Source of the DNA: JABFRJ01 sp033812735
GTDB taxonomy: Bacteria; Pseudomonadota; Alphaproteobacteria; Rhizobiales; Hyphomicrobiaceae
Length of the DNA: 45,791 nt
Assembly (NCBI GenBank): GCA_033812735.1
Contig: JAPXTA010000024.1
Span: 1-45,791, forward strand
Reading direction: 5' to 3'
The notes under the pieces are model-generated. The model saw nothing but the letters and a program-made list of their open reading frames with translations. It was not told the origin of the DNA and made no database searches. Position 1 is the first letter of the stretch. Every line of letters begins with the position of its first letter. Of the stretch, positions 34,250 to 42,685 are shown piece after piece. A program made the position numbers and the translations under genes.

Positions 34250-35458
34250 TTACTTCAGGTTGCCACAGAAGCGCTGGATGCGGGTGCAGGCTTCCTCGAG
34301 ATCCTTCGTCGAGGTCGCATAGGAGATGCGGAAGGCCGGTGAACCGGCAAACGCGGCGCCATGCACCACGGCTACGCCTTCTTCTTCGAGGAGTGCCGTC
34401 ACGAACGCCTCGTCGTTGACGATTTTCACGCCGCTCTTCGAGGTCTTGCCGATGGCCTCCGCGCACGACGGATAGACGTAGAACGCGCCTTCCGGTGTCG
34501 GGCACTTGATGCCGCGGGCCTGGTTCAGCATCGACACCACGAGATCGCGGCGTTGCTTGAAGACCTCATTGTTCTTGGCGATGAAGTCCTGCGGGCCATT
34601 GAGCGCTTCGACGGCGGCCCACTGGGTGATCGAGGACGGGTTCGATGTCGACTGCGACTGCAGCTTGAGCATCGCCTTGATGAGCGGTTCGGGGCCGGCA
34701 CCGTAACCAAGGCGCCAGCCGGTCATGCAATAGGCCTTCGAGAGGCCGTTCATGGTCAGCGTGCGATCATAGAGGCCCGGTTCGACTTGGGCTGCGGTGT
34801 AGAACACGTGGCCGTCGTAGAGCAGGTGTTCGTACATGTCGTCCGTCAGAACCCAGACGTGCTGGTTCTTCGGCTGCATGAGGACGTCAGTCAACGCCTT
34901 CAGGTCTGCCTTGGAGTACGCGGCTCCCGTCGGGTTCGACGGCGAGTTCAGCAGTAGCCACTTGGTCTTCGGCGTGATGGCGGCATCAAGCGCGGCGGCC
35001 TTGAGCTTGTAGCCGTCTTCCATGCGGGTGTTGACGTACTTCGGTGTGCCGCCGCCGAGCATGACGATGTCGGCGTAGGACACCCAGGCCGGCGCGGGGA
35101 TGATCACCTCGTCACCGGGGTTCAGGGTGCACATGAAGGCGTTGTACAGAACCTGCTTGCCGCCGGTGCCGACCGTCACCTGTGACGTCTTGTAGTCGAG
35201 GCCGTTCTCCCGCTTGAACTTGGCGACGATGGCCGCCTTGAGTTCGGGGATGCCGTCCACATCCGTGTATTTCGTCTTGCCCTGGTCGATCGCGCGTTTG
35301 GCGGCGTCCTTGATATTCTGTGGCGTATCGAAGTCGGGCTCGCCGGCTGCAAGACCGATCACGTCGCGGCCCTTGGCTTTCAGCTCACGCGCCTTCGTCG
35401 AGACCGCAATGGTCGCGGACGGCTGGATGCGGTTGAGGCTGTCGGCAAAAAAGCCCAT
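34250..35458 (-). CDS. PLP-dependent aspartate/aromatic-type aminotransferase (class I, fold type I)
   Basis: A 402-residue aminotransferase of the I-gamma (AatA/AspC-like) branch common in rhizobia. IGLAAGEPDFDTPQNIKDAA, KTKYTDVDGIPELKAAI and LNSPSNPTGAAYSK are typical, and the Schiff-base lysine is in NGLSKAYCMTGWRLGY (Lys241). The final arginine that binds the substrate carboxylate is in AFRISYATS. Likely reaction: 2-oxoglutarate/glutamate exchange with oxaloacetate/aspartate, with possible side activity on aromatic or branched acids or on prephenate. The gene is monocistronic with a strong terminator. No Shine-Dalgarno stronger than GGAGC is seen before the ATG. Confidence 0.93.
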   Translation of the reverse strand: MGFFADSLNRIQPSATIAVSTKARELKAKGRDVIGLAAGEPDFDTPQNIKDAAKRAIDQGKTKYTDVDGIPELKAAIVAKFKRENGLDYKTSQVTVGTGGKQVLYNAFMCTLNPGDEVIIPAPAWVSYADIVMLGGGTPKYVNTRMEDGYKLKAAALDAAITPKTKWLLLNSPSNPTGAAYSKADLKALTDVLMQPKNQHVWVLTDDMYEHLLYDGHVFYTAAQVEPGLYDRTLTMNGLSKAYCMTGWRLGYGAGPEPLIKAMLKLQSQSTSNPSSITQWAAVEALNGPQDFIAKNNEVFKQRRDLVVSMLNQARGIKCPTPEGAFYVYPSCAEAIGKTSKSGVKIVNDEAFVTALLEEEGVAVVHGAAFAGSPAFRISYATSTKDLEEACTRIQRFCGNLK

Positions 35459-35573
35459 GATACGGCTGCTCCTAAAGGTTCATTCGCGGGGAGTCGCGAA
35501 GCGGCGGGACCATACGCGCGTTGGCGTGCCGCGGCAACACGGCAGGAATGCAGCTCAGGGTGTCAGAACGGCG

Positions 35574-36188
35574 CTATTTCGCGGCGACCGCGATCCCCGA
35601 CCCGATCAGCATGACGCCGGTCGCCTGGTTGAGGCGTTTGACCGTCCGTGTCGAGGCGACGAGGCGGCGGGACCGCTCTACGGCGAAGATGTAGGCGCCA
35701 TAGACGGGATAGGAGATCAGGCAGACGATCGCTGCCAGGATGAGGTAGTCCGATACGCCGATCGCCGTCATGTCCATGAACGTCGGCAGAAGGGCGCCGT
35801 AGAAAAAGATCGGCTTCGGGTTGCCCATGGTGACGAAGAGGCCAAGGGCAACGTCACGCCAGAGCGGCGTCGCGTTTCCTTCTGCGGCGATCTCCATCGG
35901 CTTGTCTGCCGATTTGAAGGCCTTGTAGCCGAGCCAGAGCAAATACGCGGCGCCCGCATACTTCACGATCTGGAACATCGGGCCCATAGCGCTGGCGATG
36001 GCAGACAAGCCGACCATCGCGATGGCGATGAACGTGAAGTCGCCGAGGACTAAGCCGGTCGTCACAGCATATCCGGCGCGGGGACCCGAGCCCAGGGCGC
36101 GGGACAAGATCGCGGCGAGGCCAGCGCCGGGTGAGACGGCGAGCAGGAACATTGCGATCGCGAAGGCGGCGGCGGTTTCGATGGTCAT
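35574..36188 (-). CDS. LysE/RhtB-family amino-acid exporter
   Basis: A 204-residue inner-membrane protein with about six hydrophobic segments. The family hallmark is the early loop LLAVSPGAGLAAILSRALG (about 15-33), followed by GLVLGDFTFI and YAGAAYLLWLGYKAFKS, and GNPKPIFFYGALLPTFMD in the middle. Export of a basic, neutral or homoserine-type amino acid is the usual role, and the actual substrate is unknown. It follows the aminotransferase start by 115 bases on the same strand, upstream, so the two could be read in sequence. It is divergent from the PPOX flavoprotein gene. Confidence 0.9.
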   Translation of the reverse strand: MTIETAAAFAIAMFLLAVSPGAGLAAILSRALGSGPRAGYAVTTGLVLGDFTFIAIAMVGLSAIASAMGPMFQIVKYAGAAYLLWLGYKAFKSADKPMEIAAEGNATPLWRDVALGLFVTMGNPKPIFFYGALLPTFMDMTAIGVSDYLILAAIVCLISYPVYGAYIFAVERSRRLVASTRTVKRLNQATGVMLIGSGIAVAAK

Positions 36189-36309
36189 GGCGGGCGTCCG
36201 TTGTTGAGACGTCAGTTATCCTCGATGCCACGGCGGGGGCAATCCCTGGAGTGACAACTCGACCATGCGAATGCGATGCTGGACTTGAACACAGAAGAGG
36301 AGCCGGTCG

Positions 36310-36930
36310 ATGGCCCGTATCACGTCTGTCGAAAGTCTGCGCCGCGTGCTGCCGATGCCGCGCGAGACGACCAAGCTGAAATTGCTCGATGCGCTGGACG
36401 AGCAGGCGAAGGACTACATCAAGGCGAGCCCGTTCCTGCTGCTGGCGACAACGGACGCGAATGGCCGCGTCGAGGTTTCGCCGAAGGGGGATGTTCCGGG
36501 CTTCGTCCAAATCGAGGACGATAGGACGGTGCTGCTTCCCGATCGCAGCGGCAACAACCTGGCGTTCGGGCTCGAGAACATCATCGCGACAGGGCAAGTC
36601 GGTGTCATCTTCATGCGGCCTGGGACCGGCGAGACGTTGCGGCTCAATGGGAAGGCGGAACTATACGACGATGCCGATCTGCTGACGCGGCTCGGCACGC
36701 CTGATCGGCCGGCGGTACTCGCTATCCGCATTCACATCGAGCGCTGTTACTTTCACTGCGCGCGCTCGATATTCCGCGCCAACTTGTGGAAGCCGGAAAC
36801 GTGGCCTGAGCGTCAGAAAGTGTCGTTCGGCAAGATCCTTGCCGGGCGGACCGGGGATGCGACGGCCGCCGCAGAAGTCGATGCCCGCGTCGAGTCGAGC
36901 TATACGACGCGGCTCTGGAAGAACGAATAG
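36310..36930 (+). CDS. PPOX-class FMN-dependent flavoprotein (MSMEG_1061-like)
   Basis: A 206-residue member of the pyridoxamine-5'-phosphate-oxidase-like split-barrel fold. Residues from ASPFLLLATTDANGRVEVSPKGD through DRTVLLPDRSGNNLAFGLENI and GVIFMRPGTGETLRLNGKA hold the FMN-binding barrel; CYFHCARSIFRANLW is the characteristic later strand of the MSMEG_1061-like subfamily. Actual activity, such as F420- or FMN-dependent reduction, is not settled for this group. A GAGGAGCC lies near the ATG as ribosome site. Convergent with the downstream ligase gene across a REP-like palindrome. Confidence 0.85.
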   Translation: MARITSVESLRRVLPMPRETTKLKLLDALDEQAKDYIKASPFLLLATTDANGRVEVSPKGDVPGFVQIEDDRTVLLPDRSGNNLAFGLENIIATGQVGVIFMRPGTGETLRLNGKAELYDDADLLTRLGTPDRPAVLAIRIHIERCYFHCARSIFRANLWKPETWPERQKVSFGKILAGRTGDATAAAEVDARVESSYTTRLWKNE

Positions 36931-36996
36931 ACGCGAGATATCCAAGAAATGCGTTCCCGGATGCGGCGCGAGTCGGGATCTATTTCAGACCGCAAA

Positions 36997-37031
36997 GACC
37001 CCGGCTCTCGCCATCGGCTCGGCCGGGGATG
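36997..37031. repeat. Palindromic REP-like repeat, copy 2
   Basis: CCCCGGC (36999-37005) and GCCGGGG (37022-37028) form the outer stem. The frame GACCCCGGCTC and GGCCGGGGA matches copy 1 at 9466-9504; it is the second such element in a convergent gene junction. A weak TCTTTG follows on the minus strand, so it may help end the ligase transcript. Confidence 0.6.
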
Positions 37032-37054
37032 CAAAATGATACAAGCCCGGTCGC

Positions 37055-38644
37055 TCAGCCCGCCGCGGCAGCGTTGCCTTTGACGAGTTCGCTCGCCGCC
37101 ATCAGGTCGACCTTGCCTGACGCGAGGACGGGGATCTGCTGGATCACCATGACGGAGCGGGGGACCCAAAGTTCGGGCAGGCCTTCTGCACGTGCTGCGG
37201 CAAGCAAAGCTGCGCGGTCGGCGCCCTGTTTGTCGGTGACGAGGACAAGTTGCTCGCCCTTGCGGGGGTCGGAGATCGCCATGCAGACGTGATTGGCGTC
37301 GGGCCAGGCGGTTTGAGCGACGGCTTCGATCGCCGCGAGCGACACCATTTCGCCGCCGATTTTCGCGAACCGCTTGGCCCGGCCCTTGATCGAGACGAGA
37401 CCGGCGTCGTCGAACTCGACGATGTCGCCGGTGTCGTGCCATCCGTCCTTGGGCGGAACGAGGACGCCGGGCTTATCGGCGAGCACGTAGCCGAGCATCA
37501 CGTTTGGCCCGCGCACCAGCAGGCGGCCGCCCTCGTGGATGTCCTGCACCGGTTCGAGCTTGGCTTCGATACCTTGCAAGAGTGGGCCGACGGAGTTCGG
37601 CTTCTGCTTGTGCGGCAAGCTGCAAGAGATGACGGGCGAACACTCGGTCGCGCCGTAGCCTTCGAGAATTTGCGTGCCGTACTTGGACCAGACCGCCTTC
37701 GTCTGTTCCTTCACCTTCTCGGCGCCCGCGACGACAAAGCGGACCGACTTGAGATCGGCTTCGTCGGCGGCGCGCGAATAGCCTTGCAGAAACGTATCGG
37801 TGCCGAACAAGATCGAGGCCTTGGTGGCGCCGATCAGTTTCGGGATCTCCTTGTAATGGAGCGGGCTTGGGTAAAGTACGGTCTTCATCCCGTGGAGCAG
37901 TGGCATCAAGGTGCCGGCCGTGAGGCCATAGGAATGAAAGATCGGCAGCGGGTTCATGACGATGTCGCTTGCCGAGAAGTAGCCGTCGGCGTGGACCCAG
38001 ATCTGTTCAGCGTTGGCGATGACGTTGGCATTCGAGAGGACGACGCCTTTCGGCACACCTTCGGTGCCTGACGTGAAGAGCATCACGGCCGGTTGGTCGG
38101 GGCCGAGGCCATGTTTTCGATGGAAGCGCGCCGCCATCTTGGATCGAACCACGCCTTTCAGCTTGGCGGCGAGACCGATGGTCTTGCGGACGTCCTCCAA
38201 ATACACGATTTCGAGTTTCTTGCCGGGGGCGGCTTCGACCTTGGCCAGTTCGTCGATGACCGGTTGTAGATTGCCGAGCGACACAAAGCGGCGCGACGTT
38301 ACGAGACGGCGGATGACGCCGGTTTGGATCGCTGAACGAAGGTTCTTGATGCCGGCGGAGAAGTTCAGCAGCGCGGGAACGCGTCCGAAGGCGTTGAGCC
38401 CCATGATGACGACCGGCAGGCCGACGACGTTTGGAAGCAGCACGCCGATGGTTTCGCCGCGGCGCGTGTCCTTCGCGAGTTCGCCGCCGAGTACCAGCGC
38501 GCCCAGCACTAGCCGGCCATAGGTCAGCGGCTGGCGCTCGGGGTCTTCCAGGATGATCTTGTCGGCGCCGTGTTTGCGAACGGCGGCAAGCAGCGCTGAA
38601 AACAGCGTTGTCCGGGTGTCTTCCAGTTTGAAGGTCGCTGACAT
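37055..38644 (-). CDS. AMP-binding acyl-CoA/acyl-ACP synthetase (Aas ligase-domain-like)
   Basis: A 529-residue ANL-superfamily adenylate-forming enzyme. The P-loop LFTSGTEGVPKGV, the VAGAEKVKEQTKAVW and GYGATECSPVISC blocks, the hinge GWHDTGDIVEFDDAGLV followed by IKGRAKRFAKIGGEMVSL, and the C-terminal catalytic lysine in ASGKVDLM are intact. The sequence is most like the C-terminal ligase half of Aas-type 2-acylglycerophosphoethanolamine acyltransferase/acyl-ACP synthetases, without the acyltransferase half. It likely activates a fatty acid for lipid recycling. ATG MSATFKLE has GGAAG seven bases upstream; the open frame extends 34 codons before it into the next gene. Confidence 0.87.
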   Translation of the reverse strand: MSATFKLEDTRTTLFSALLAAVRKHGADKIILEDPERQPLTYGRLVLGALVLGGELAKDTRRGETIGVLLPNVVGLPVVIMGLNAFGRVPALLNFSAGIKNLRSAIQTGVIRRLVTSRRFVSLGNLQPVIDELAKVEAAPGKKLEIVYLEDVRKTIGLAAKLKGVVRSKMAARFHRKHGLGPDQPAVMLFTSGTEGVPKGVVLSNANVIANAEQIWVHADGYFSASDIVMNPLPIFHSYGLTAGTLMPLLHGMKTVLYPSPLHYKEIPKLIGATKASILFGTDTFLQGYSRAADEADLKSVRFVVAGAEKVKEQTKAVWSKYGTQILEGYGATECSPVISCSLPHKQKPNSVGPLLQGIEAKLEPVQDIHEGGRLLVRGPNVMLGYVLADKPGVLVPPKDGWHDTGDIVEFDDAGLVSIKGRAKRFAKIGGEMVSLAAIEAVAQTAWPDANHVCMAISDPRKGEQLVLVTDKQGADRAALLAAARAEGLPELWVPRSVMVIQQIPVLASGKVDLMAASELVKGNAAAAG

Positions 38645-38742
38645 GTTTGCTTCCGCCCCGAAATCTGTTTGGGCCGGAGATTGCCGCGACTTGGCGGCGG
38701 AGGCAATGCGTGTGGCTGTGGAAGTGCTGACCGAAATCAGTC

Positions 38743-39384
38743 TCAACGGCCGAGCGGGCCGCCAGCGAGCCAGGCCGCGCCTTCACGATACAGTTGCTCG
38801 ACTTCGGGTCCGGAGAGGCCCGGCATGTCGCGTTTCACGGTATAGCCGATGCGCGTTTGCAGGTAGGCGAGGTGGCGATAGCCCTCGGGAAAGCTCGCAA
38901 GGAGGGTCTGATCGAGGGTCAAGGTGGCGGCGGGGTCGACGGGATCGAGGCGGTCCTTTTCGTAGATGGGCTGTCGCAGCACCATACCCCATCGCACGTT
39001 GCCTGAAGTGTCCGCCTTCTTCTCGAAGAAATCATAGAAGCGGCCGGTGCAGACGACGTCGCAGAGGACACCCTCGACCTTGGCGCGCTGGGAGATCGTC
39101 ATTTTCGTTTGGCTTATGGCGCGATTGCCCGTGATGTCGACCACATTGCCGCCGAGAAAATGCAGAATGCGGACGCCGTTGGCCCAACCCTTCTCGCTGC
39201 GTTCGATGAATTCCTCGAAGGTGCCTTGCGCCCAGGTCGCCAGCATACGGCCGTCTGCGTGCCAGACGGTTCGGAACAAATCCCACTGGCCGGCATCGCG
39301 CCAAACAACCCATTTTTCCACGAGATCGCGGACGGCGAGACGTTCGAGTAGTGTTTCGGCGGCTGTTGCAGTGCTAACGGACAT
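38743..39384 (-). CDS. SnoaL-like / nuclear transport factor 2-fold protein
   Basis: A 213-residue protein with the alpha-beta cone of the NTF2/SnoaL superfamily: the N-terminal helix RLAVRDLVEKWVVWRDAGQW, the strand FRTVWHADGRM, the pattern MTISQRAKVEGVLCDVVCTGRFYDFFEKK and WGMVLRQPIYEKDRL. The C-terminal third lies outside the common domain. Members act as hydratases, cyclases or as scaffolds; the pocket residues give no clear prediction. It ends 98 bases before the ligase gene on the same strand and might be co-transcribed with it. Start is the ATG of MSVSTATAA. Confidence 0.82.
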   Translation of the reverse strand: MSVSTATAAETLLERLAVRDLVEKWVVWRDAGQWDLFRTVWHADGRMLATWAQGTFEEFIERSEKGWANGVRILHFLGGNVVDITGNRAISQTKMTISQRAKVEGVLCDVVCTGRFYDFFEKKADTSGNVRWGMVLRQPIYEKDRLDPVDPAATLTLDQTLLASFPEGYRHLAYLQTRIGYTVKRDMPGLSGPEVEQLYREGAAWLAGGPLGR

Positions 39385-39449
39385 CGACGCCTCGTGATCT
39401 CGAATGGTAGCCTCGTGTCCGTTCTTTAGGTCACAGGAGGTGCCGCGTC

Positions 39450-39911
39450 ATGCCGAATTCGCAGCAGTCAAAGCCGCAGCCGACGCGCGGGCGTTGCCTC
39501 TGCCGAGGTATCGAATATGCGTTCACAGGCGAGCCGCTGTGGGTGGCGCACTGCCATTGCGAGAGCTGCCGCCGCGCAACGTCGTCTGCATTTGCAACGT
39601 ACGTCGGGGTCGGGCTTGATCAATTCCAATATCTGAAGGGCGAGCCGGCCGGATATTCGTCGTCTCCCGGCGTCACGCGGTATTTCTGCCCGACGTGCGG
39701 GTCGCCCCTGGCGTTCGTGGGGGAGCGGTGGCCTGGCGAGATCCACCTTTATGCCGGATCGCTCGAAAACCCCGATAAAATCGAGCCGCGCGGCCATGTG
39801 CATGTCGCTGAGCAACTGCATTGGGCAGACGTGCACGACGAGTTGCCGCGTTTCTCGACGCTTGCGAAAGCGGGTGGCCCTATTCGTAAGGGACCACGGC
39901 AGAAAGCTTGA
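39450..39911 (+). CDS. GFA-family (glutathione-dependent formaldehyde-activating-like) zinc protein
   Basis: A 153-residue protein with the complete zinc-binding pattern of the GFA/CENP-V fold: GRCLCRGIEY, AHCHCESCRRATSSAF and RYFCPTCGSPLAF. The seven cysteines fit the two-zinc arrangement. The class member Gfa was linked to S-hydroxymethylglutathione formation, but most members have unknown activity. A GGAGGT eight bases before the ATG is a strong ribosome site and fixes the start. It is followed by a strong symmetrical terminator and then by the H-NS gene on the other strand. Confidence 0.92.
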   Translation: MPNSQQSKPQPTRGRCLCRGIEYAFTGEPLWVAHCHCESCRRATSSAFATYVGVGLDQFQYLKGEPAGYSSSPGVTRYFCPTCGSPLAFVGERWPGEIHLYAGSLENPDKIEPRGHVHVAEQLHWADVHDELPRFSTLAKAGGPIRKGPRQKA

Positions 39912-39928
39912 ATTCGTCCGTAATATGC

Positions 39929-39962
39929 AAAAACTCCCGCGCTTTGCCGCGCGGGAGTTTTT
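39929..39962. terminator. Strong bidirectional rho-independent terminator
   Basis: A perfect 14-pair stem AAAAACTCCCGCGC / GCGCGGGAGTTTTT with a six-base loop. A-run and T-run at the two ends serve both the GFA gene (plus) and the H-NS gene (minus), which converge here. Confidence 0.95.
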
Positions 39963-39983
39963 ATTTGGGCAGACACTTGGAAA

Positions 39984-40310
39984 TCAGATCGCGAAGTCGG
40001 CTAGTTTGCCGCCCTTCGACAGCTTCGCGCTCAGCCAGCGGGGCTGACGGCCGCGGCCGGTCCAGGTCTCGGACTTGTTGTCGGGGTTGATGTACTTGAC
40101 CGCGACTTTCGTGCCCTTTGCCGCGCCGCGGCCCCGGCCGATATTATAGAGTTCAGTTACCGAGATACCGGCGCTCTGGGTGAGCTGATCGATTTTTTGC
40201 TTGAGTTCCGTCTTCTCGCGATCCTTCGCCTTCATGATCGCGTTGCGAACGCGGACCTCAAGTTCGAGGAGATCCTTCAGCGGCATTTTGTCGATATTCG
40301 GCAGGGCCAT
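39984..40310 (-). CDS. H-NS/HvrA-family nucleoid-associated protein
   Basis: A 108-residue histone-like protein. The N-terminal half (ALPNIDKMPLKDLLELEVRVR and the following KDREKTELKQKIDQL) is a coiled-coil oligomerisation segment. The C-terminal half ends in TWTGRGRQPRWLSAKLSKGG, the AT-hook-like DNA-binding loop of alphaproteobacterial H-NS proteins (HvrA, MucR-like role of silencing AT-rich DNA). AAGGA eight bases before the ATG chosen fixes the start, though an in-frame ATG three codons earlier is possible. An AT-rich upstream region with an inverted repeat suggests autoregulation. Length is normal for the short alphaproteobacterial type. Confidence 0.92.
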   Translation of the reverse strand: MALPNIDKMPLKDLLELEVRVRNAIMKAKDREKTELKQKIDQLTQSAGISVTELYNIGRGRGAAKGTKVAVKYINPDNKSETWTGRGRQPRWLSAKLSKGGKLADFAI

Positions 40311-40383
40311 GGACGGCATCCTTGGTTGGTTGGCCCCGGGGAAAGGGGCGGGTAACAGGATCAGGCGCATATCGCCCTTACAG

Positions 40384-40405
40384 CGAATATACAAGAATAT
40401 ATTCG
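40384..40405. promoter_or_regulatory. AT-rich inverted repeat in the H-NS upstream region
   Basis: CGAATATA (40384-40391) and TATATTCG (40398-40405) are perfect inverted arms spaced by six bases. On the minus strand TTTCCA and TATATT, 16 bases apart, could be a promoter that uses the second arm as -10. The 290 bases between the H-NS start and the selO stop hold only this AT-rich stretch and no gene that I can support. Confidence 0.5.
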
Positions 40406-40600
40406 TGTGGAAACATTTAATTCCCAAATGTGGATGGGTGTCGACGATGGCAATTAAAGTGCGCATGTCGAGCAATATGCACGTATCCTGATAGTATGGG
40501 ATGTGCAATCAGAGGTATTCGCGTTCTAGTAGGTTATTTTTGCGCCTTATGGCGGTTATGCAACCGGCAAGCGGTGCCATTACATCTTGGGTGGAAAATG

Positions 40601-42094
40601 TCATGTCCCACAGAAGGTCTGTGTGACTTTCTCGCTTTCTGCCGGTGGTTGAATCAAATGATTATGCTGCGGGCGCACTCGATCCGGCGTTGCTAATGCA
40701 TCCGTGAGGGCATGAAAGAAGCTGAAGTCGCCATCGATCACCGCGGCGGTGATGGCTTCTTCGATTCGATGGTTGCGCGGGATGATCGACGGGTTCGCGC
40801 GGCGCATCAGTTGCACGCGCTCCGGGGGCGCGGCGCTATCTCGTTCAAAGCGGGCGCGCCAATGCGTGAGCCATTGGGTGAAGGCGGGCGGCATAGGCTC
40901 GATTGTTTCTGCGCTGCCGGCATCGGCGGTCTCAGTGAGCGCGCGAAAGGTATTGGTGTAATCCGCGCCAGTCGCCGACATCGCTGTCAGCAGGTCGTCG
41001 AACAGAGTGCGATCTGCGGTTTCGGTGGATGTGAGACCGAGCTTCGCGCGGGCGCCGTCTAGATAGGACGCATCGAACTGCGATTTGAACCCATCGAGGG
41101 CGTCTTGGGCGAGGCCTACGGCCGTCTCCTGATCGTCCGACAATAGGGGCAACAGGGTTTCCGCGAGCCGCGCGAGGTTCCATTGGGCGATGCGTGGCTG
41201 ATTGGCGTAGGCGTATCGCCCTTGCCTGTCGATCGAGCTGAAGACTTTCGCTGGGTCGTAGCTGTCGAGGAACGCGCAGGGGCCGAAATCGATCGTCTCG
41301 CCCGCTATCGACATGTTGTCGGTATTCATTACGCCATGAATGAAGCCGACATGGAGCCATTGGGCCACGAGGGAGGCTTGCCGCTTCATGACCGCCTTGA
41401 AGAGGGCGAGATACGGCTGCGGCTCTTCGCGCGCGTCGGGATAATGGCGATCGATGACGTAATCGGCGAGTGTTTTAATGGCGGGCGTGTCGCCGCGCGC
41501 GGCGAAATATTGAAAGGTGCCAACCCGGACGTGGCTCGAGGCCACGCGGGTTAGAACGGCGCCGGGTATGGCAGCGTCACGAAACACATACTCGCCGGTG
41601 CGCGCGGCCGCGAGGGCTCGTGTTGTCGGAATGCCAAGCGCTGCAAACGCTTCGGAGACGATATATTCGCGCAGCACGGGGCCAAGGGCTGCACGGCCGT
41701 CTCCGCCGCGCGAGAACGGTGTAGGACCAGAGCCCTTCAATTGAATATCACGGCGGGTGCCGTCCGGGCCGACCACCTCGCCGAGCAGAATGGCGCGGCC
41801 GTCGCCGAGCTGGGGTACGAAGTTTCCGAATTGGTGGCCGGCGTAAGCGGCGGCAAGTGGTTCAGCGCCCGGCGGAACATGCGCGCCGGCCAGCATTGCT
41901 ACGCCAGCCGGGGATCTGAGCCAGGAGATATCAAGGCCCATGTCGGCTGCGAGCGGTTCGTTCAGCCGTATCAGTTCGGGGTTCTTGACCGGAGTTGGCG
42001 GAATGCGGGCGTAAAACGGCTCCGGCAAGCGCGCGTAGGTGTTGTCGAATGGGATCGGCTGGCCGATCCGCTCGTTGGTGATTTGATCGGTCAT
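40601..42094 (-). CDS. selO: Protein adenylyltransferase SelO (YdiU)
   Basis: A 497-residue SelO pseudokinase, which AMPylates proteins on Ser/Thr/Tyr in the redox response. The start IPFDNTYARLPEPFYARIP, GHQFGNFVPQLGDGRAILLG, KGSGPTPFSRGGDGRAALGP and the inverted-ATP-site residues in HGVMNTDNMSIAGETIDFGP (Asn, Asp for metal) are all intact. The chain ends in TFCGT, and Cys near the C-terminus matches the redox Cys/Sec position of other SelO proteins. I chose the ATG of MTDQITNERIG; two earlier in-frame ATG codons at three and ten codons upstream lack a clear ribosome site. It follows paaD by about 80 bases. Co-regulation with paa genes is not expected from known biology. Confidence 0.93.
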   Translation of the reverse strand: MTDQITNERIGQPIPFDNTYARLPEPFYARIPPTPVKNPELIRLNEPLAADMGLDISWLRSPAGVAMLAGAHVPPGAEPLAAAYAGHQFGNFVPQLGDGRAILLGEVVGPDGTRRDIQLKGSGPTPFSRGGDGRAALGPVLREYIVSEAFAALGIPTTRALAAARTGEYVFRDAAIPGAVLTRVASSHVRVGTFQYFAARGDTPAIKTLADYVIDRHYPDAREEPQPYLALFKAVMKRQASLVAQWLHVGFIHGVMNTDNMSIAGETIDFGPCAFLDSYDPAKVFSSIDRQGRYAYANQPRIAQWNLARLAETLLPLLSDDQETAVGLAQDALDGFKSQFDASYLDGARAKLGLTSTETADRTLFDDLLTAMSATGADYTNTFRALTETADAGSAETIEPMPPAFTQWLTHWRARFERDSAAPPERVQLMRRANPSIIPRNHRIEEAITAAVIDGDFSFFHALTDALATPDRVRPQHNHLIQPPAESEKVTQTFCGT

Positions 42095-42172
42095 GCCGCT
42101 CATTAGTGCGCTTTCGAGCCCCATTTCAAGGCGCGCAACGATCGGAAAGCGCCTTGGGCGGTCAAAGCGGTT

Positions 42173-42673
42173 TCAGATGCACTTGAAATAGTCGAACGGC
42201 TCTTGGCAGGCCTCGCACTTCCAAAGCGCTTTGCAGGCGGTTGAACCGAACTCAGCCAATTTTCGTGTCTCGGTCGAGCCGCAGTGGGGGCAGGCGACGC
42301 TATCGTCCTCGAATAGGAGGGCTGCTTTGCCTGCTTTGCCGGCTGGCGGTGCGATGCCGTATTGCCGCAGCTTCTCGCGGCCCTCGGCGGTGATGTCGTC
42401 TGTCGACCAGGCAGGAGAGAGGACGCGGGAGATGCGCACGTTGCCGAAACCGGCGTCGCGTAAGGCGGCCTCGACCGCGAGCTCGATGGCGAGAACGGCG
42501 GGGCAGCCGATGTAGGTCGGCGATATGTCGACGACGATGGTGCAGCCGTCGCGTCGGACGGCGCGTATGACGCCGAGATCGGTGAGAGTGAGGACCGGGA
42601 TCTCGGGGTCGGTAACGGCGCCAGCGATGTTTCGGGCACGGTCGAGTTCGGTCGTTGCCATGGCGTCGGACAT
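42173..42673 (-). CDS. paaD: 1,2-phenylacetyl-CoA epoxidase subunit PaaD
   Basis: A 166-residue PaaD, the assembly/iron-sulfur helper of the PaaABCE epoxidase. The N-terminal MIP18 (DUF59) fold shows AVTDPEIPVLTLTDLGVIRAV and PTYIGCPAVLAIE; the C-terminal zinc region reads CPHCGS with CKALWKCEACQEPF. The gene lies 12 bases after paaC. AAGG lies about eleven bases before the first ATG; a second ATG four codons later is also possible. Outside the epoxidase, PaaD-like proteins aid general Fe-S maturation, so a role apart from phenylacetate is possible here. Confidence 0.93.
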   Translation of the reverse strand: MSDAMATTELDRARNIAGAVTDPEIPVLTLTDLGVIRAVRRDGCTIVVDISPTYIGCPAVLAIELAVEAALRDAGFGNVRISRVLSPAWSTDDITAEGREKLRQYGIAPPAGKAGKAALLFEDDSVACPHCGSTETRKLAEFGSTACKALWKCEACQEPFDYFKCI

Positions 42674-42685
42674 GGGCTGTTGGCC

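Noticed and set aside
36999..37028. Simple terminator of the acyl-CoA ligase gene
   Set aside because: The sequence outside the stem is shared with the element at 9466-9504, so it was recorded as a repeat.
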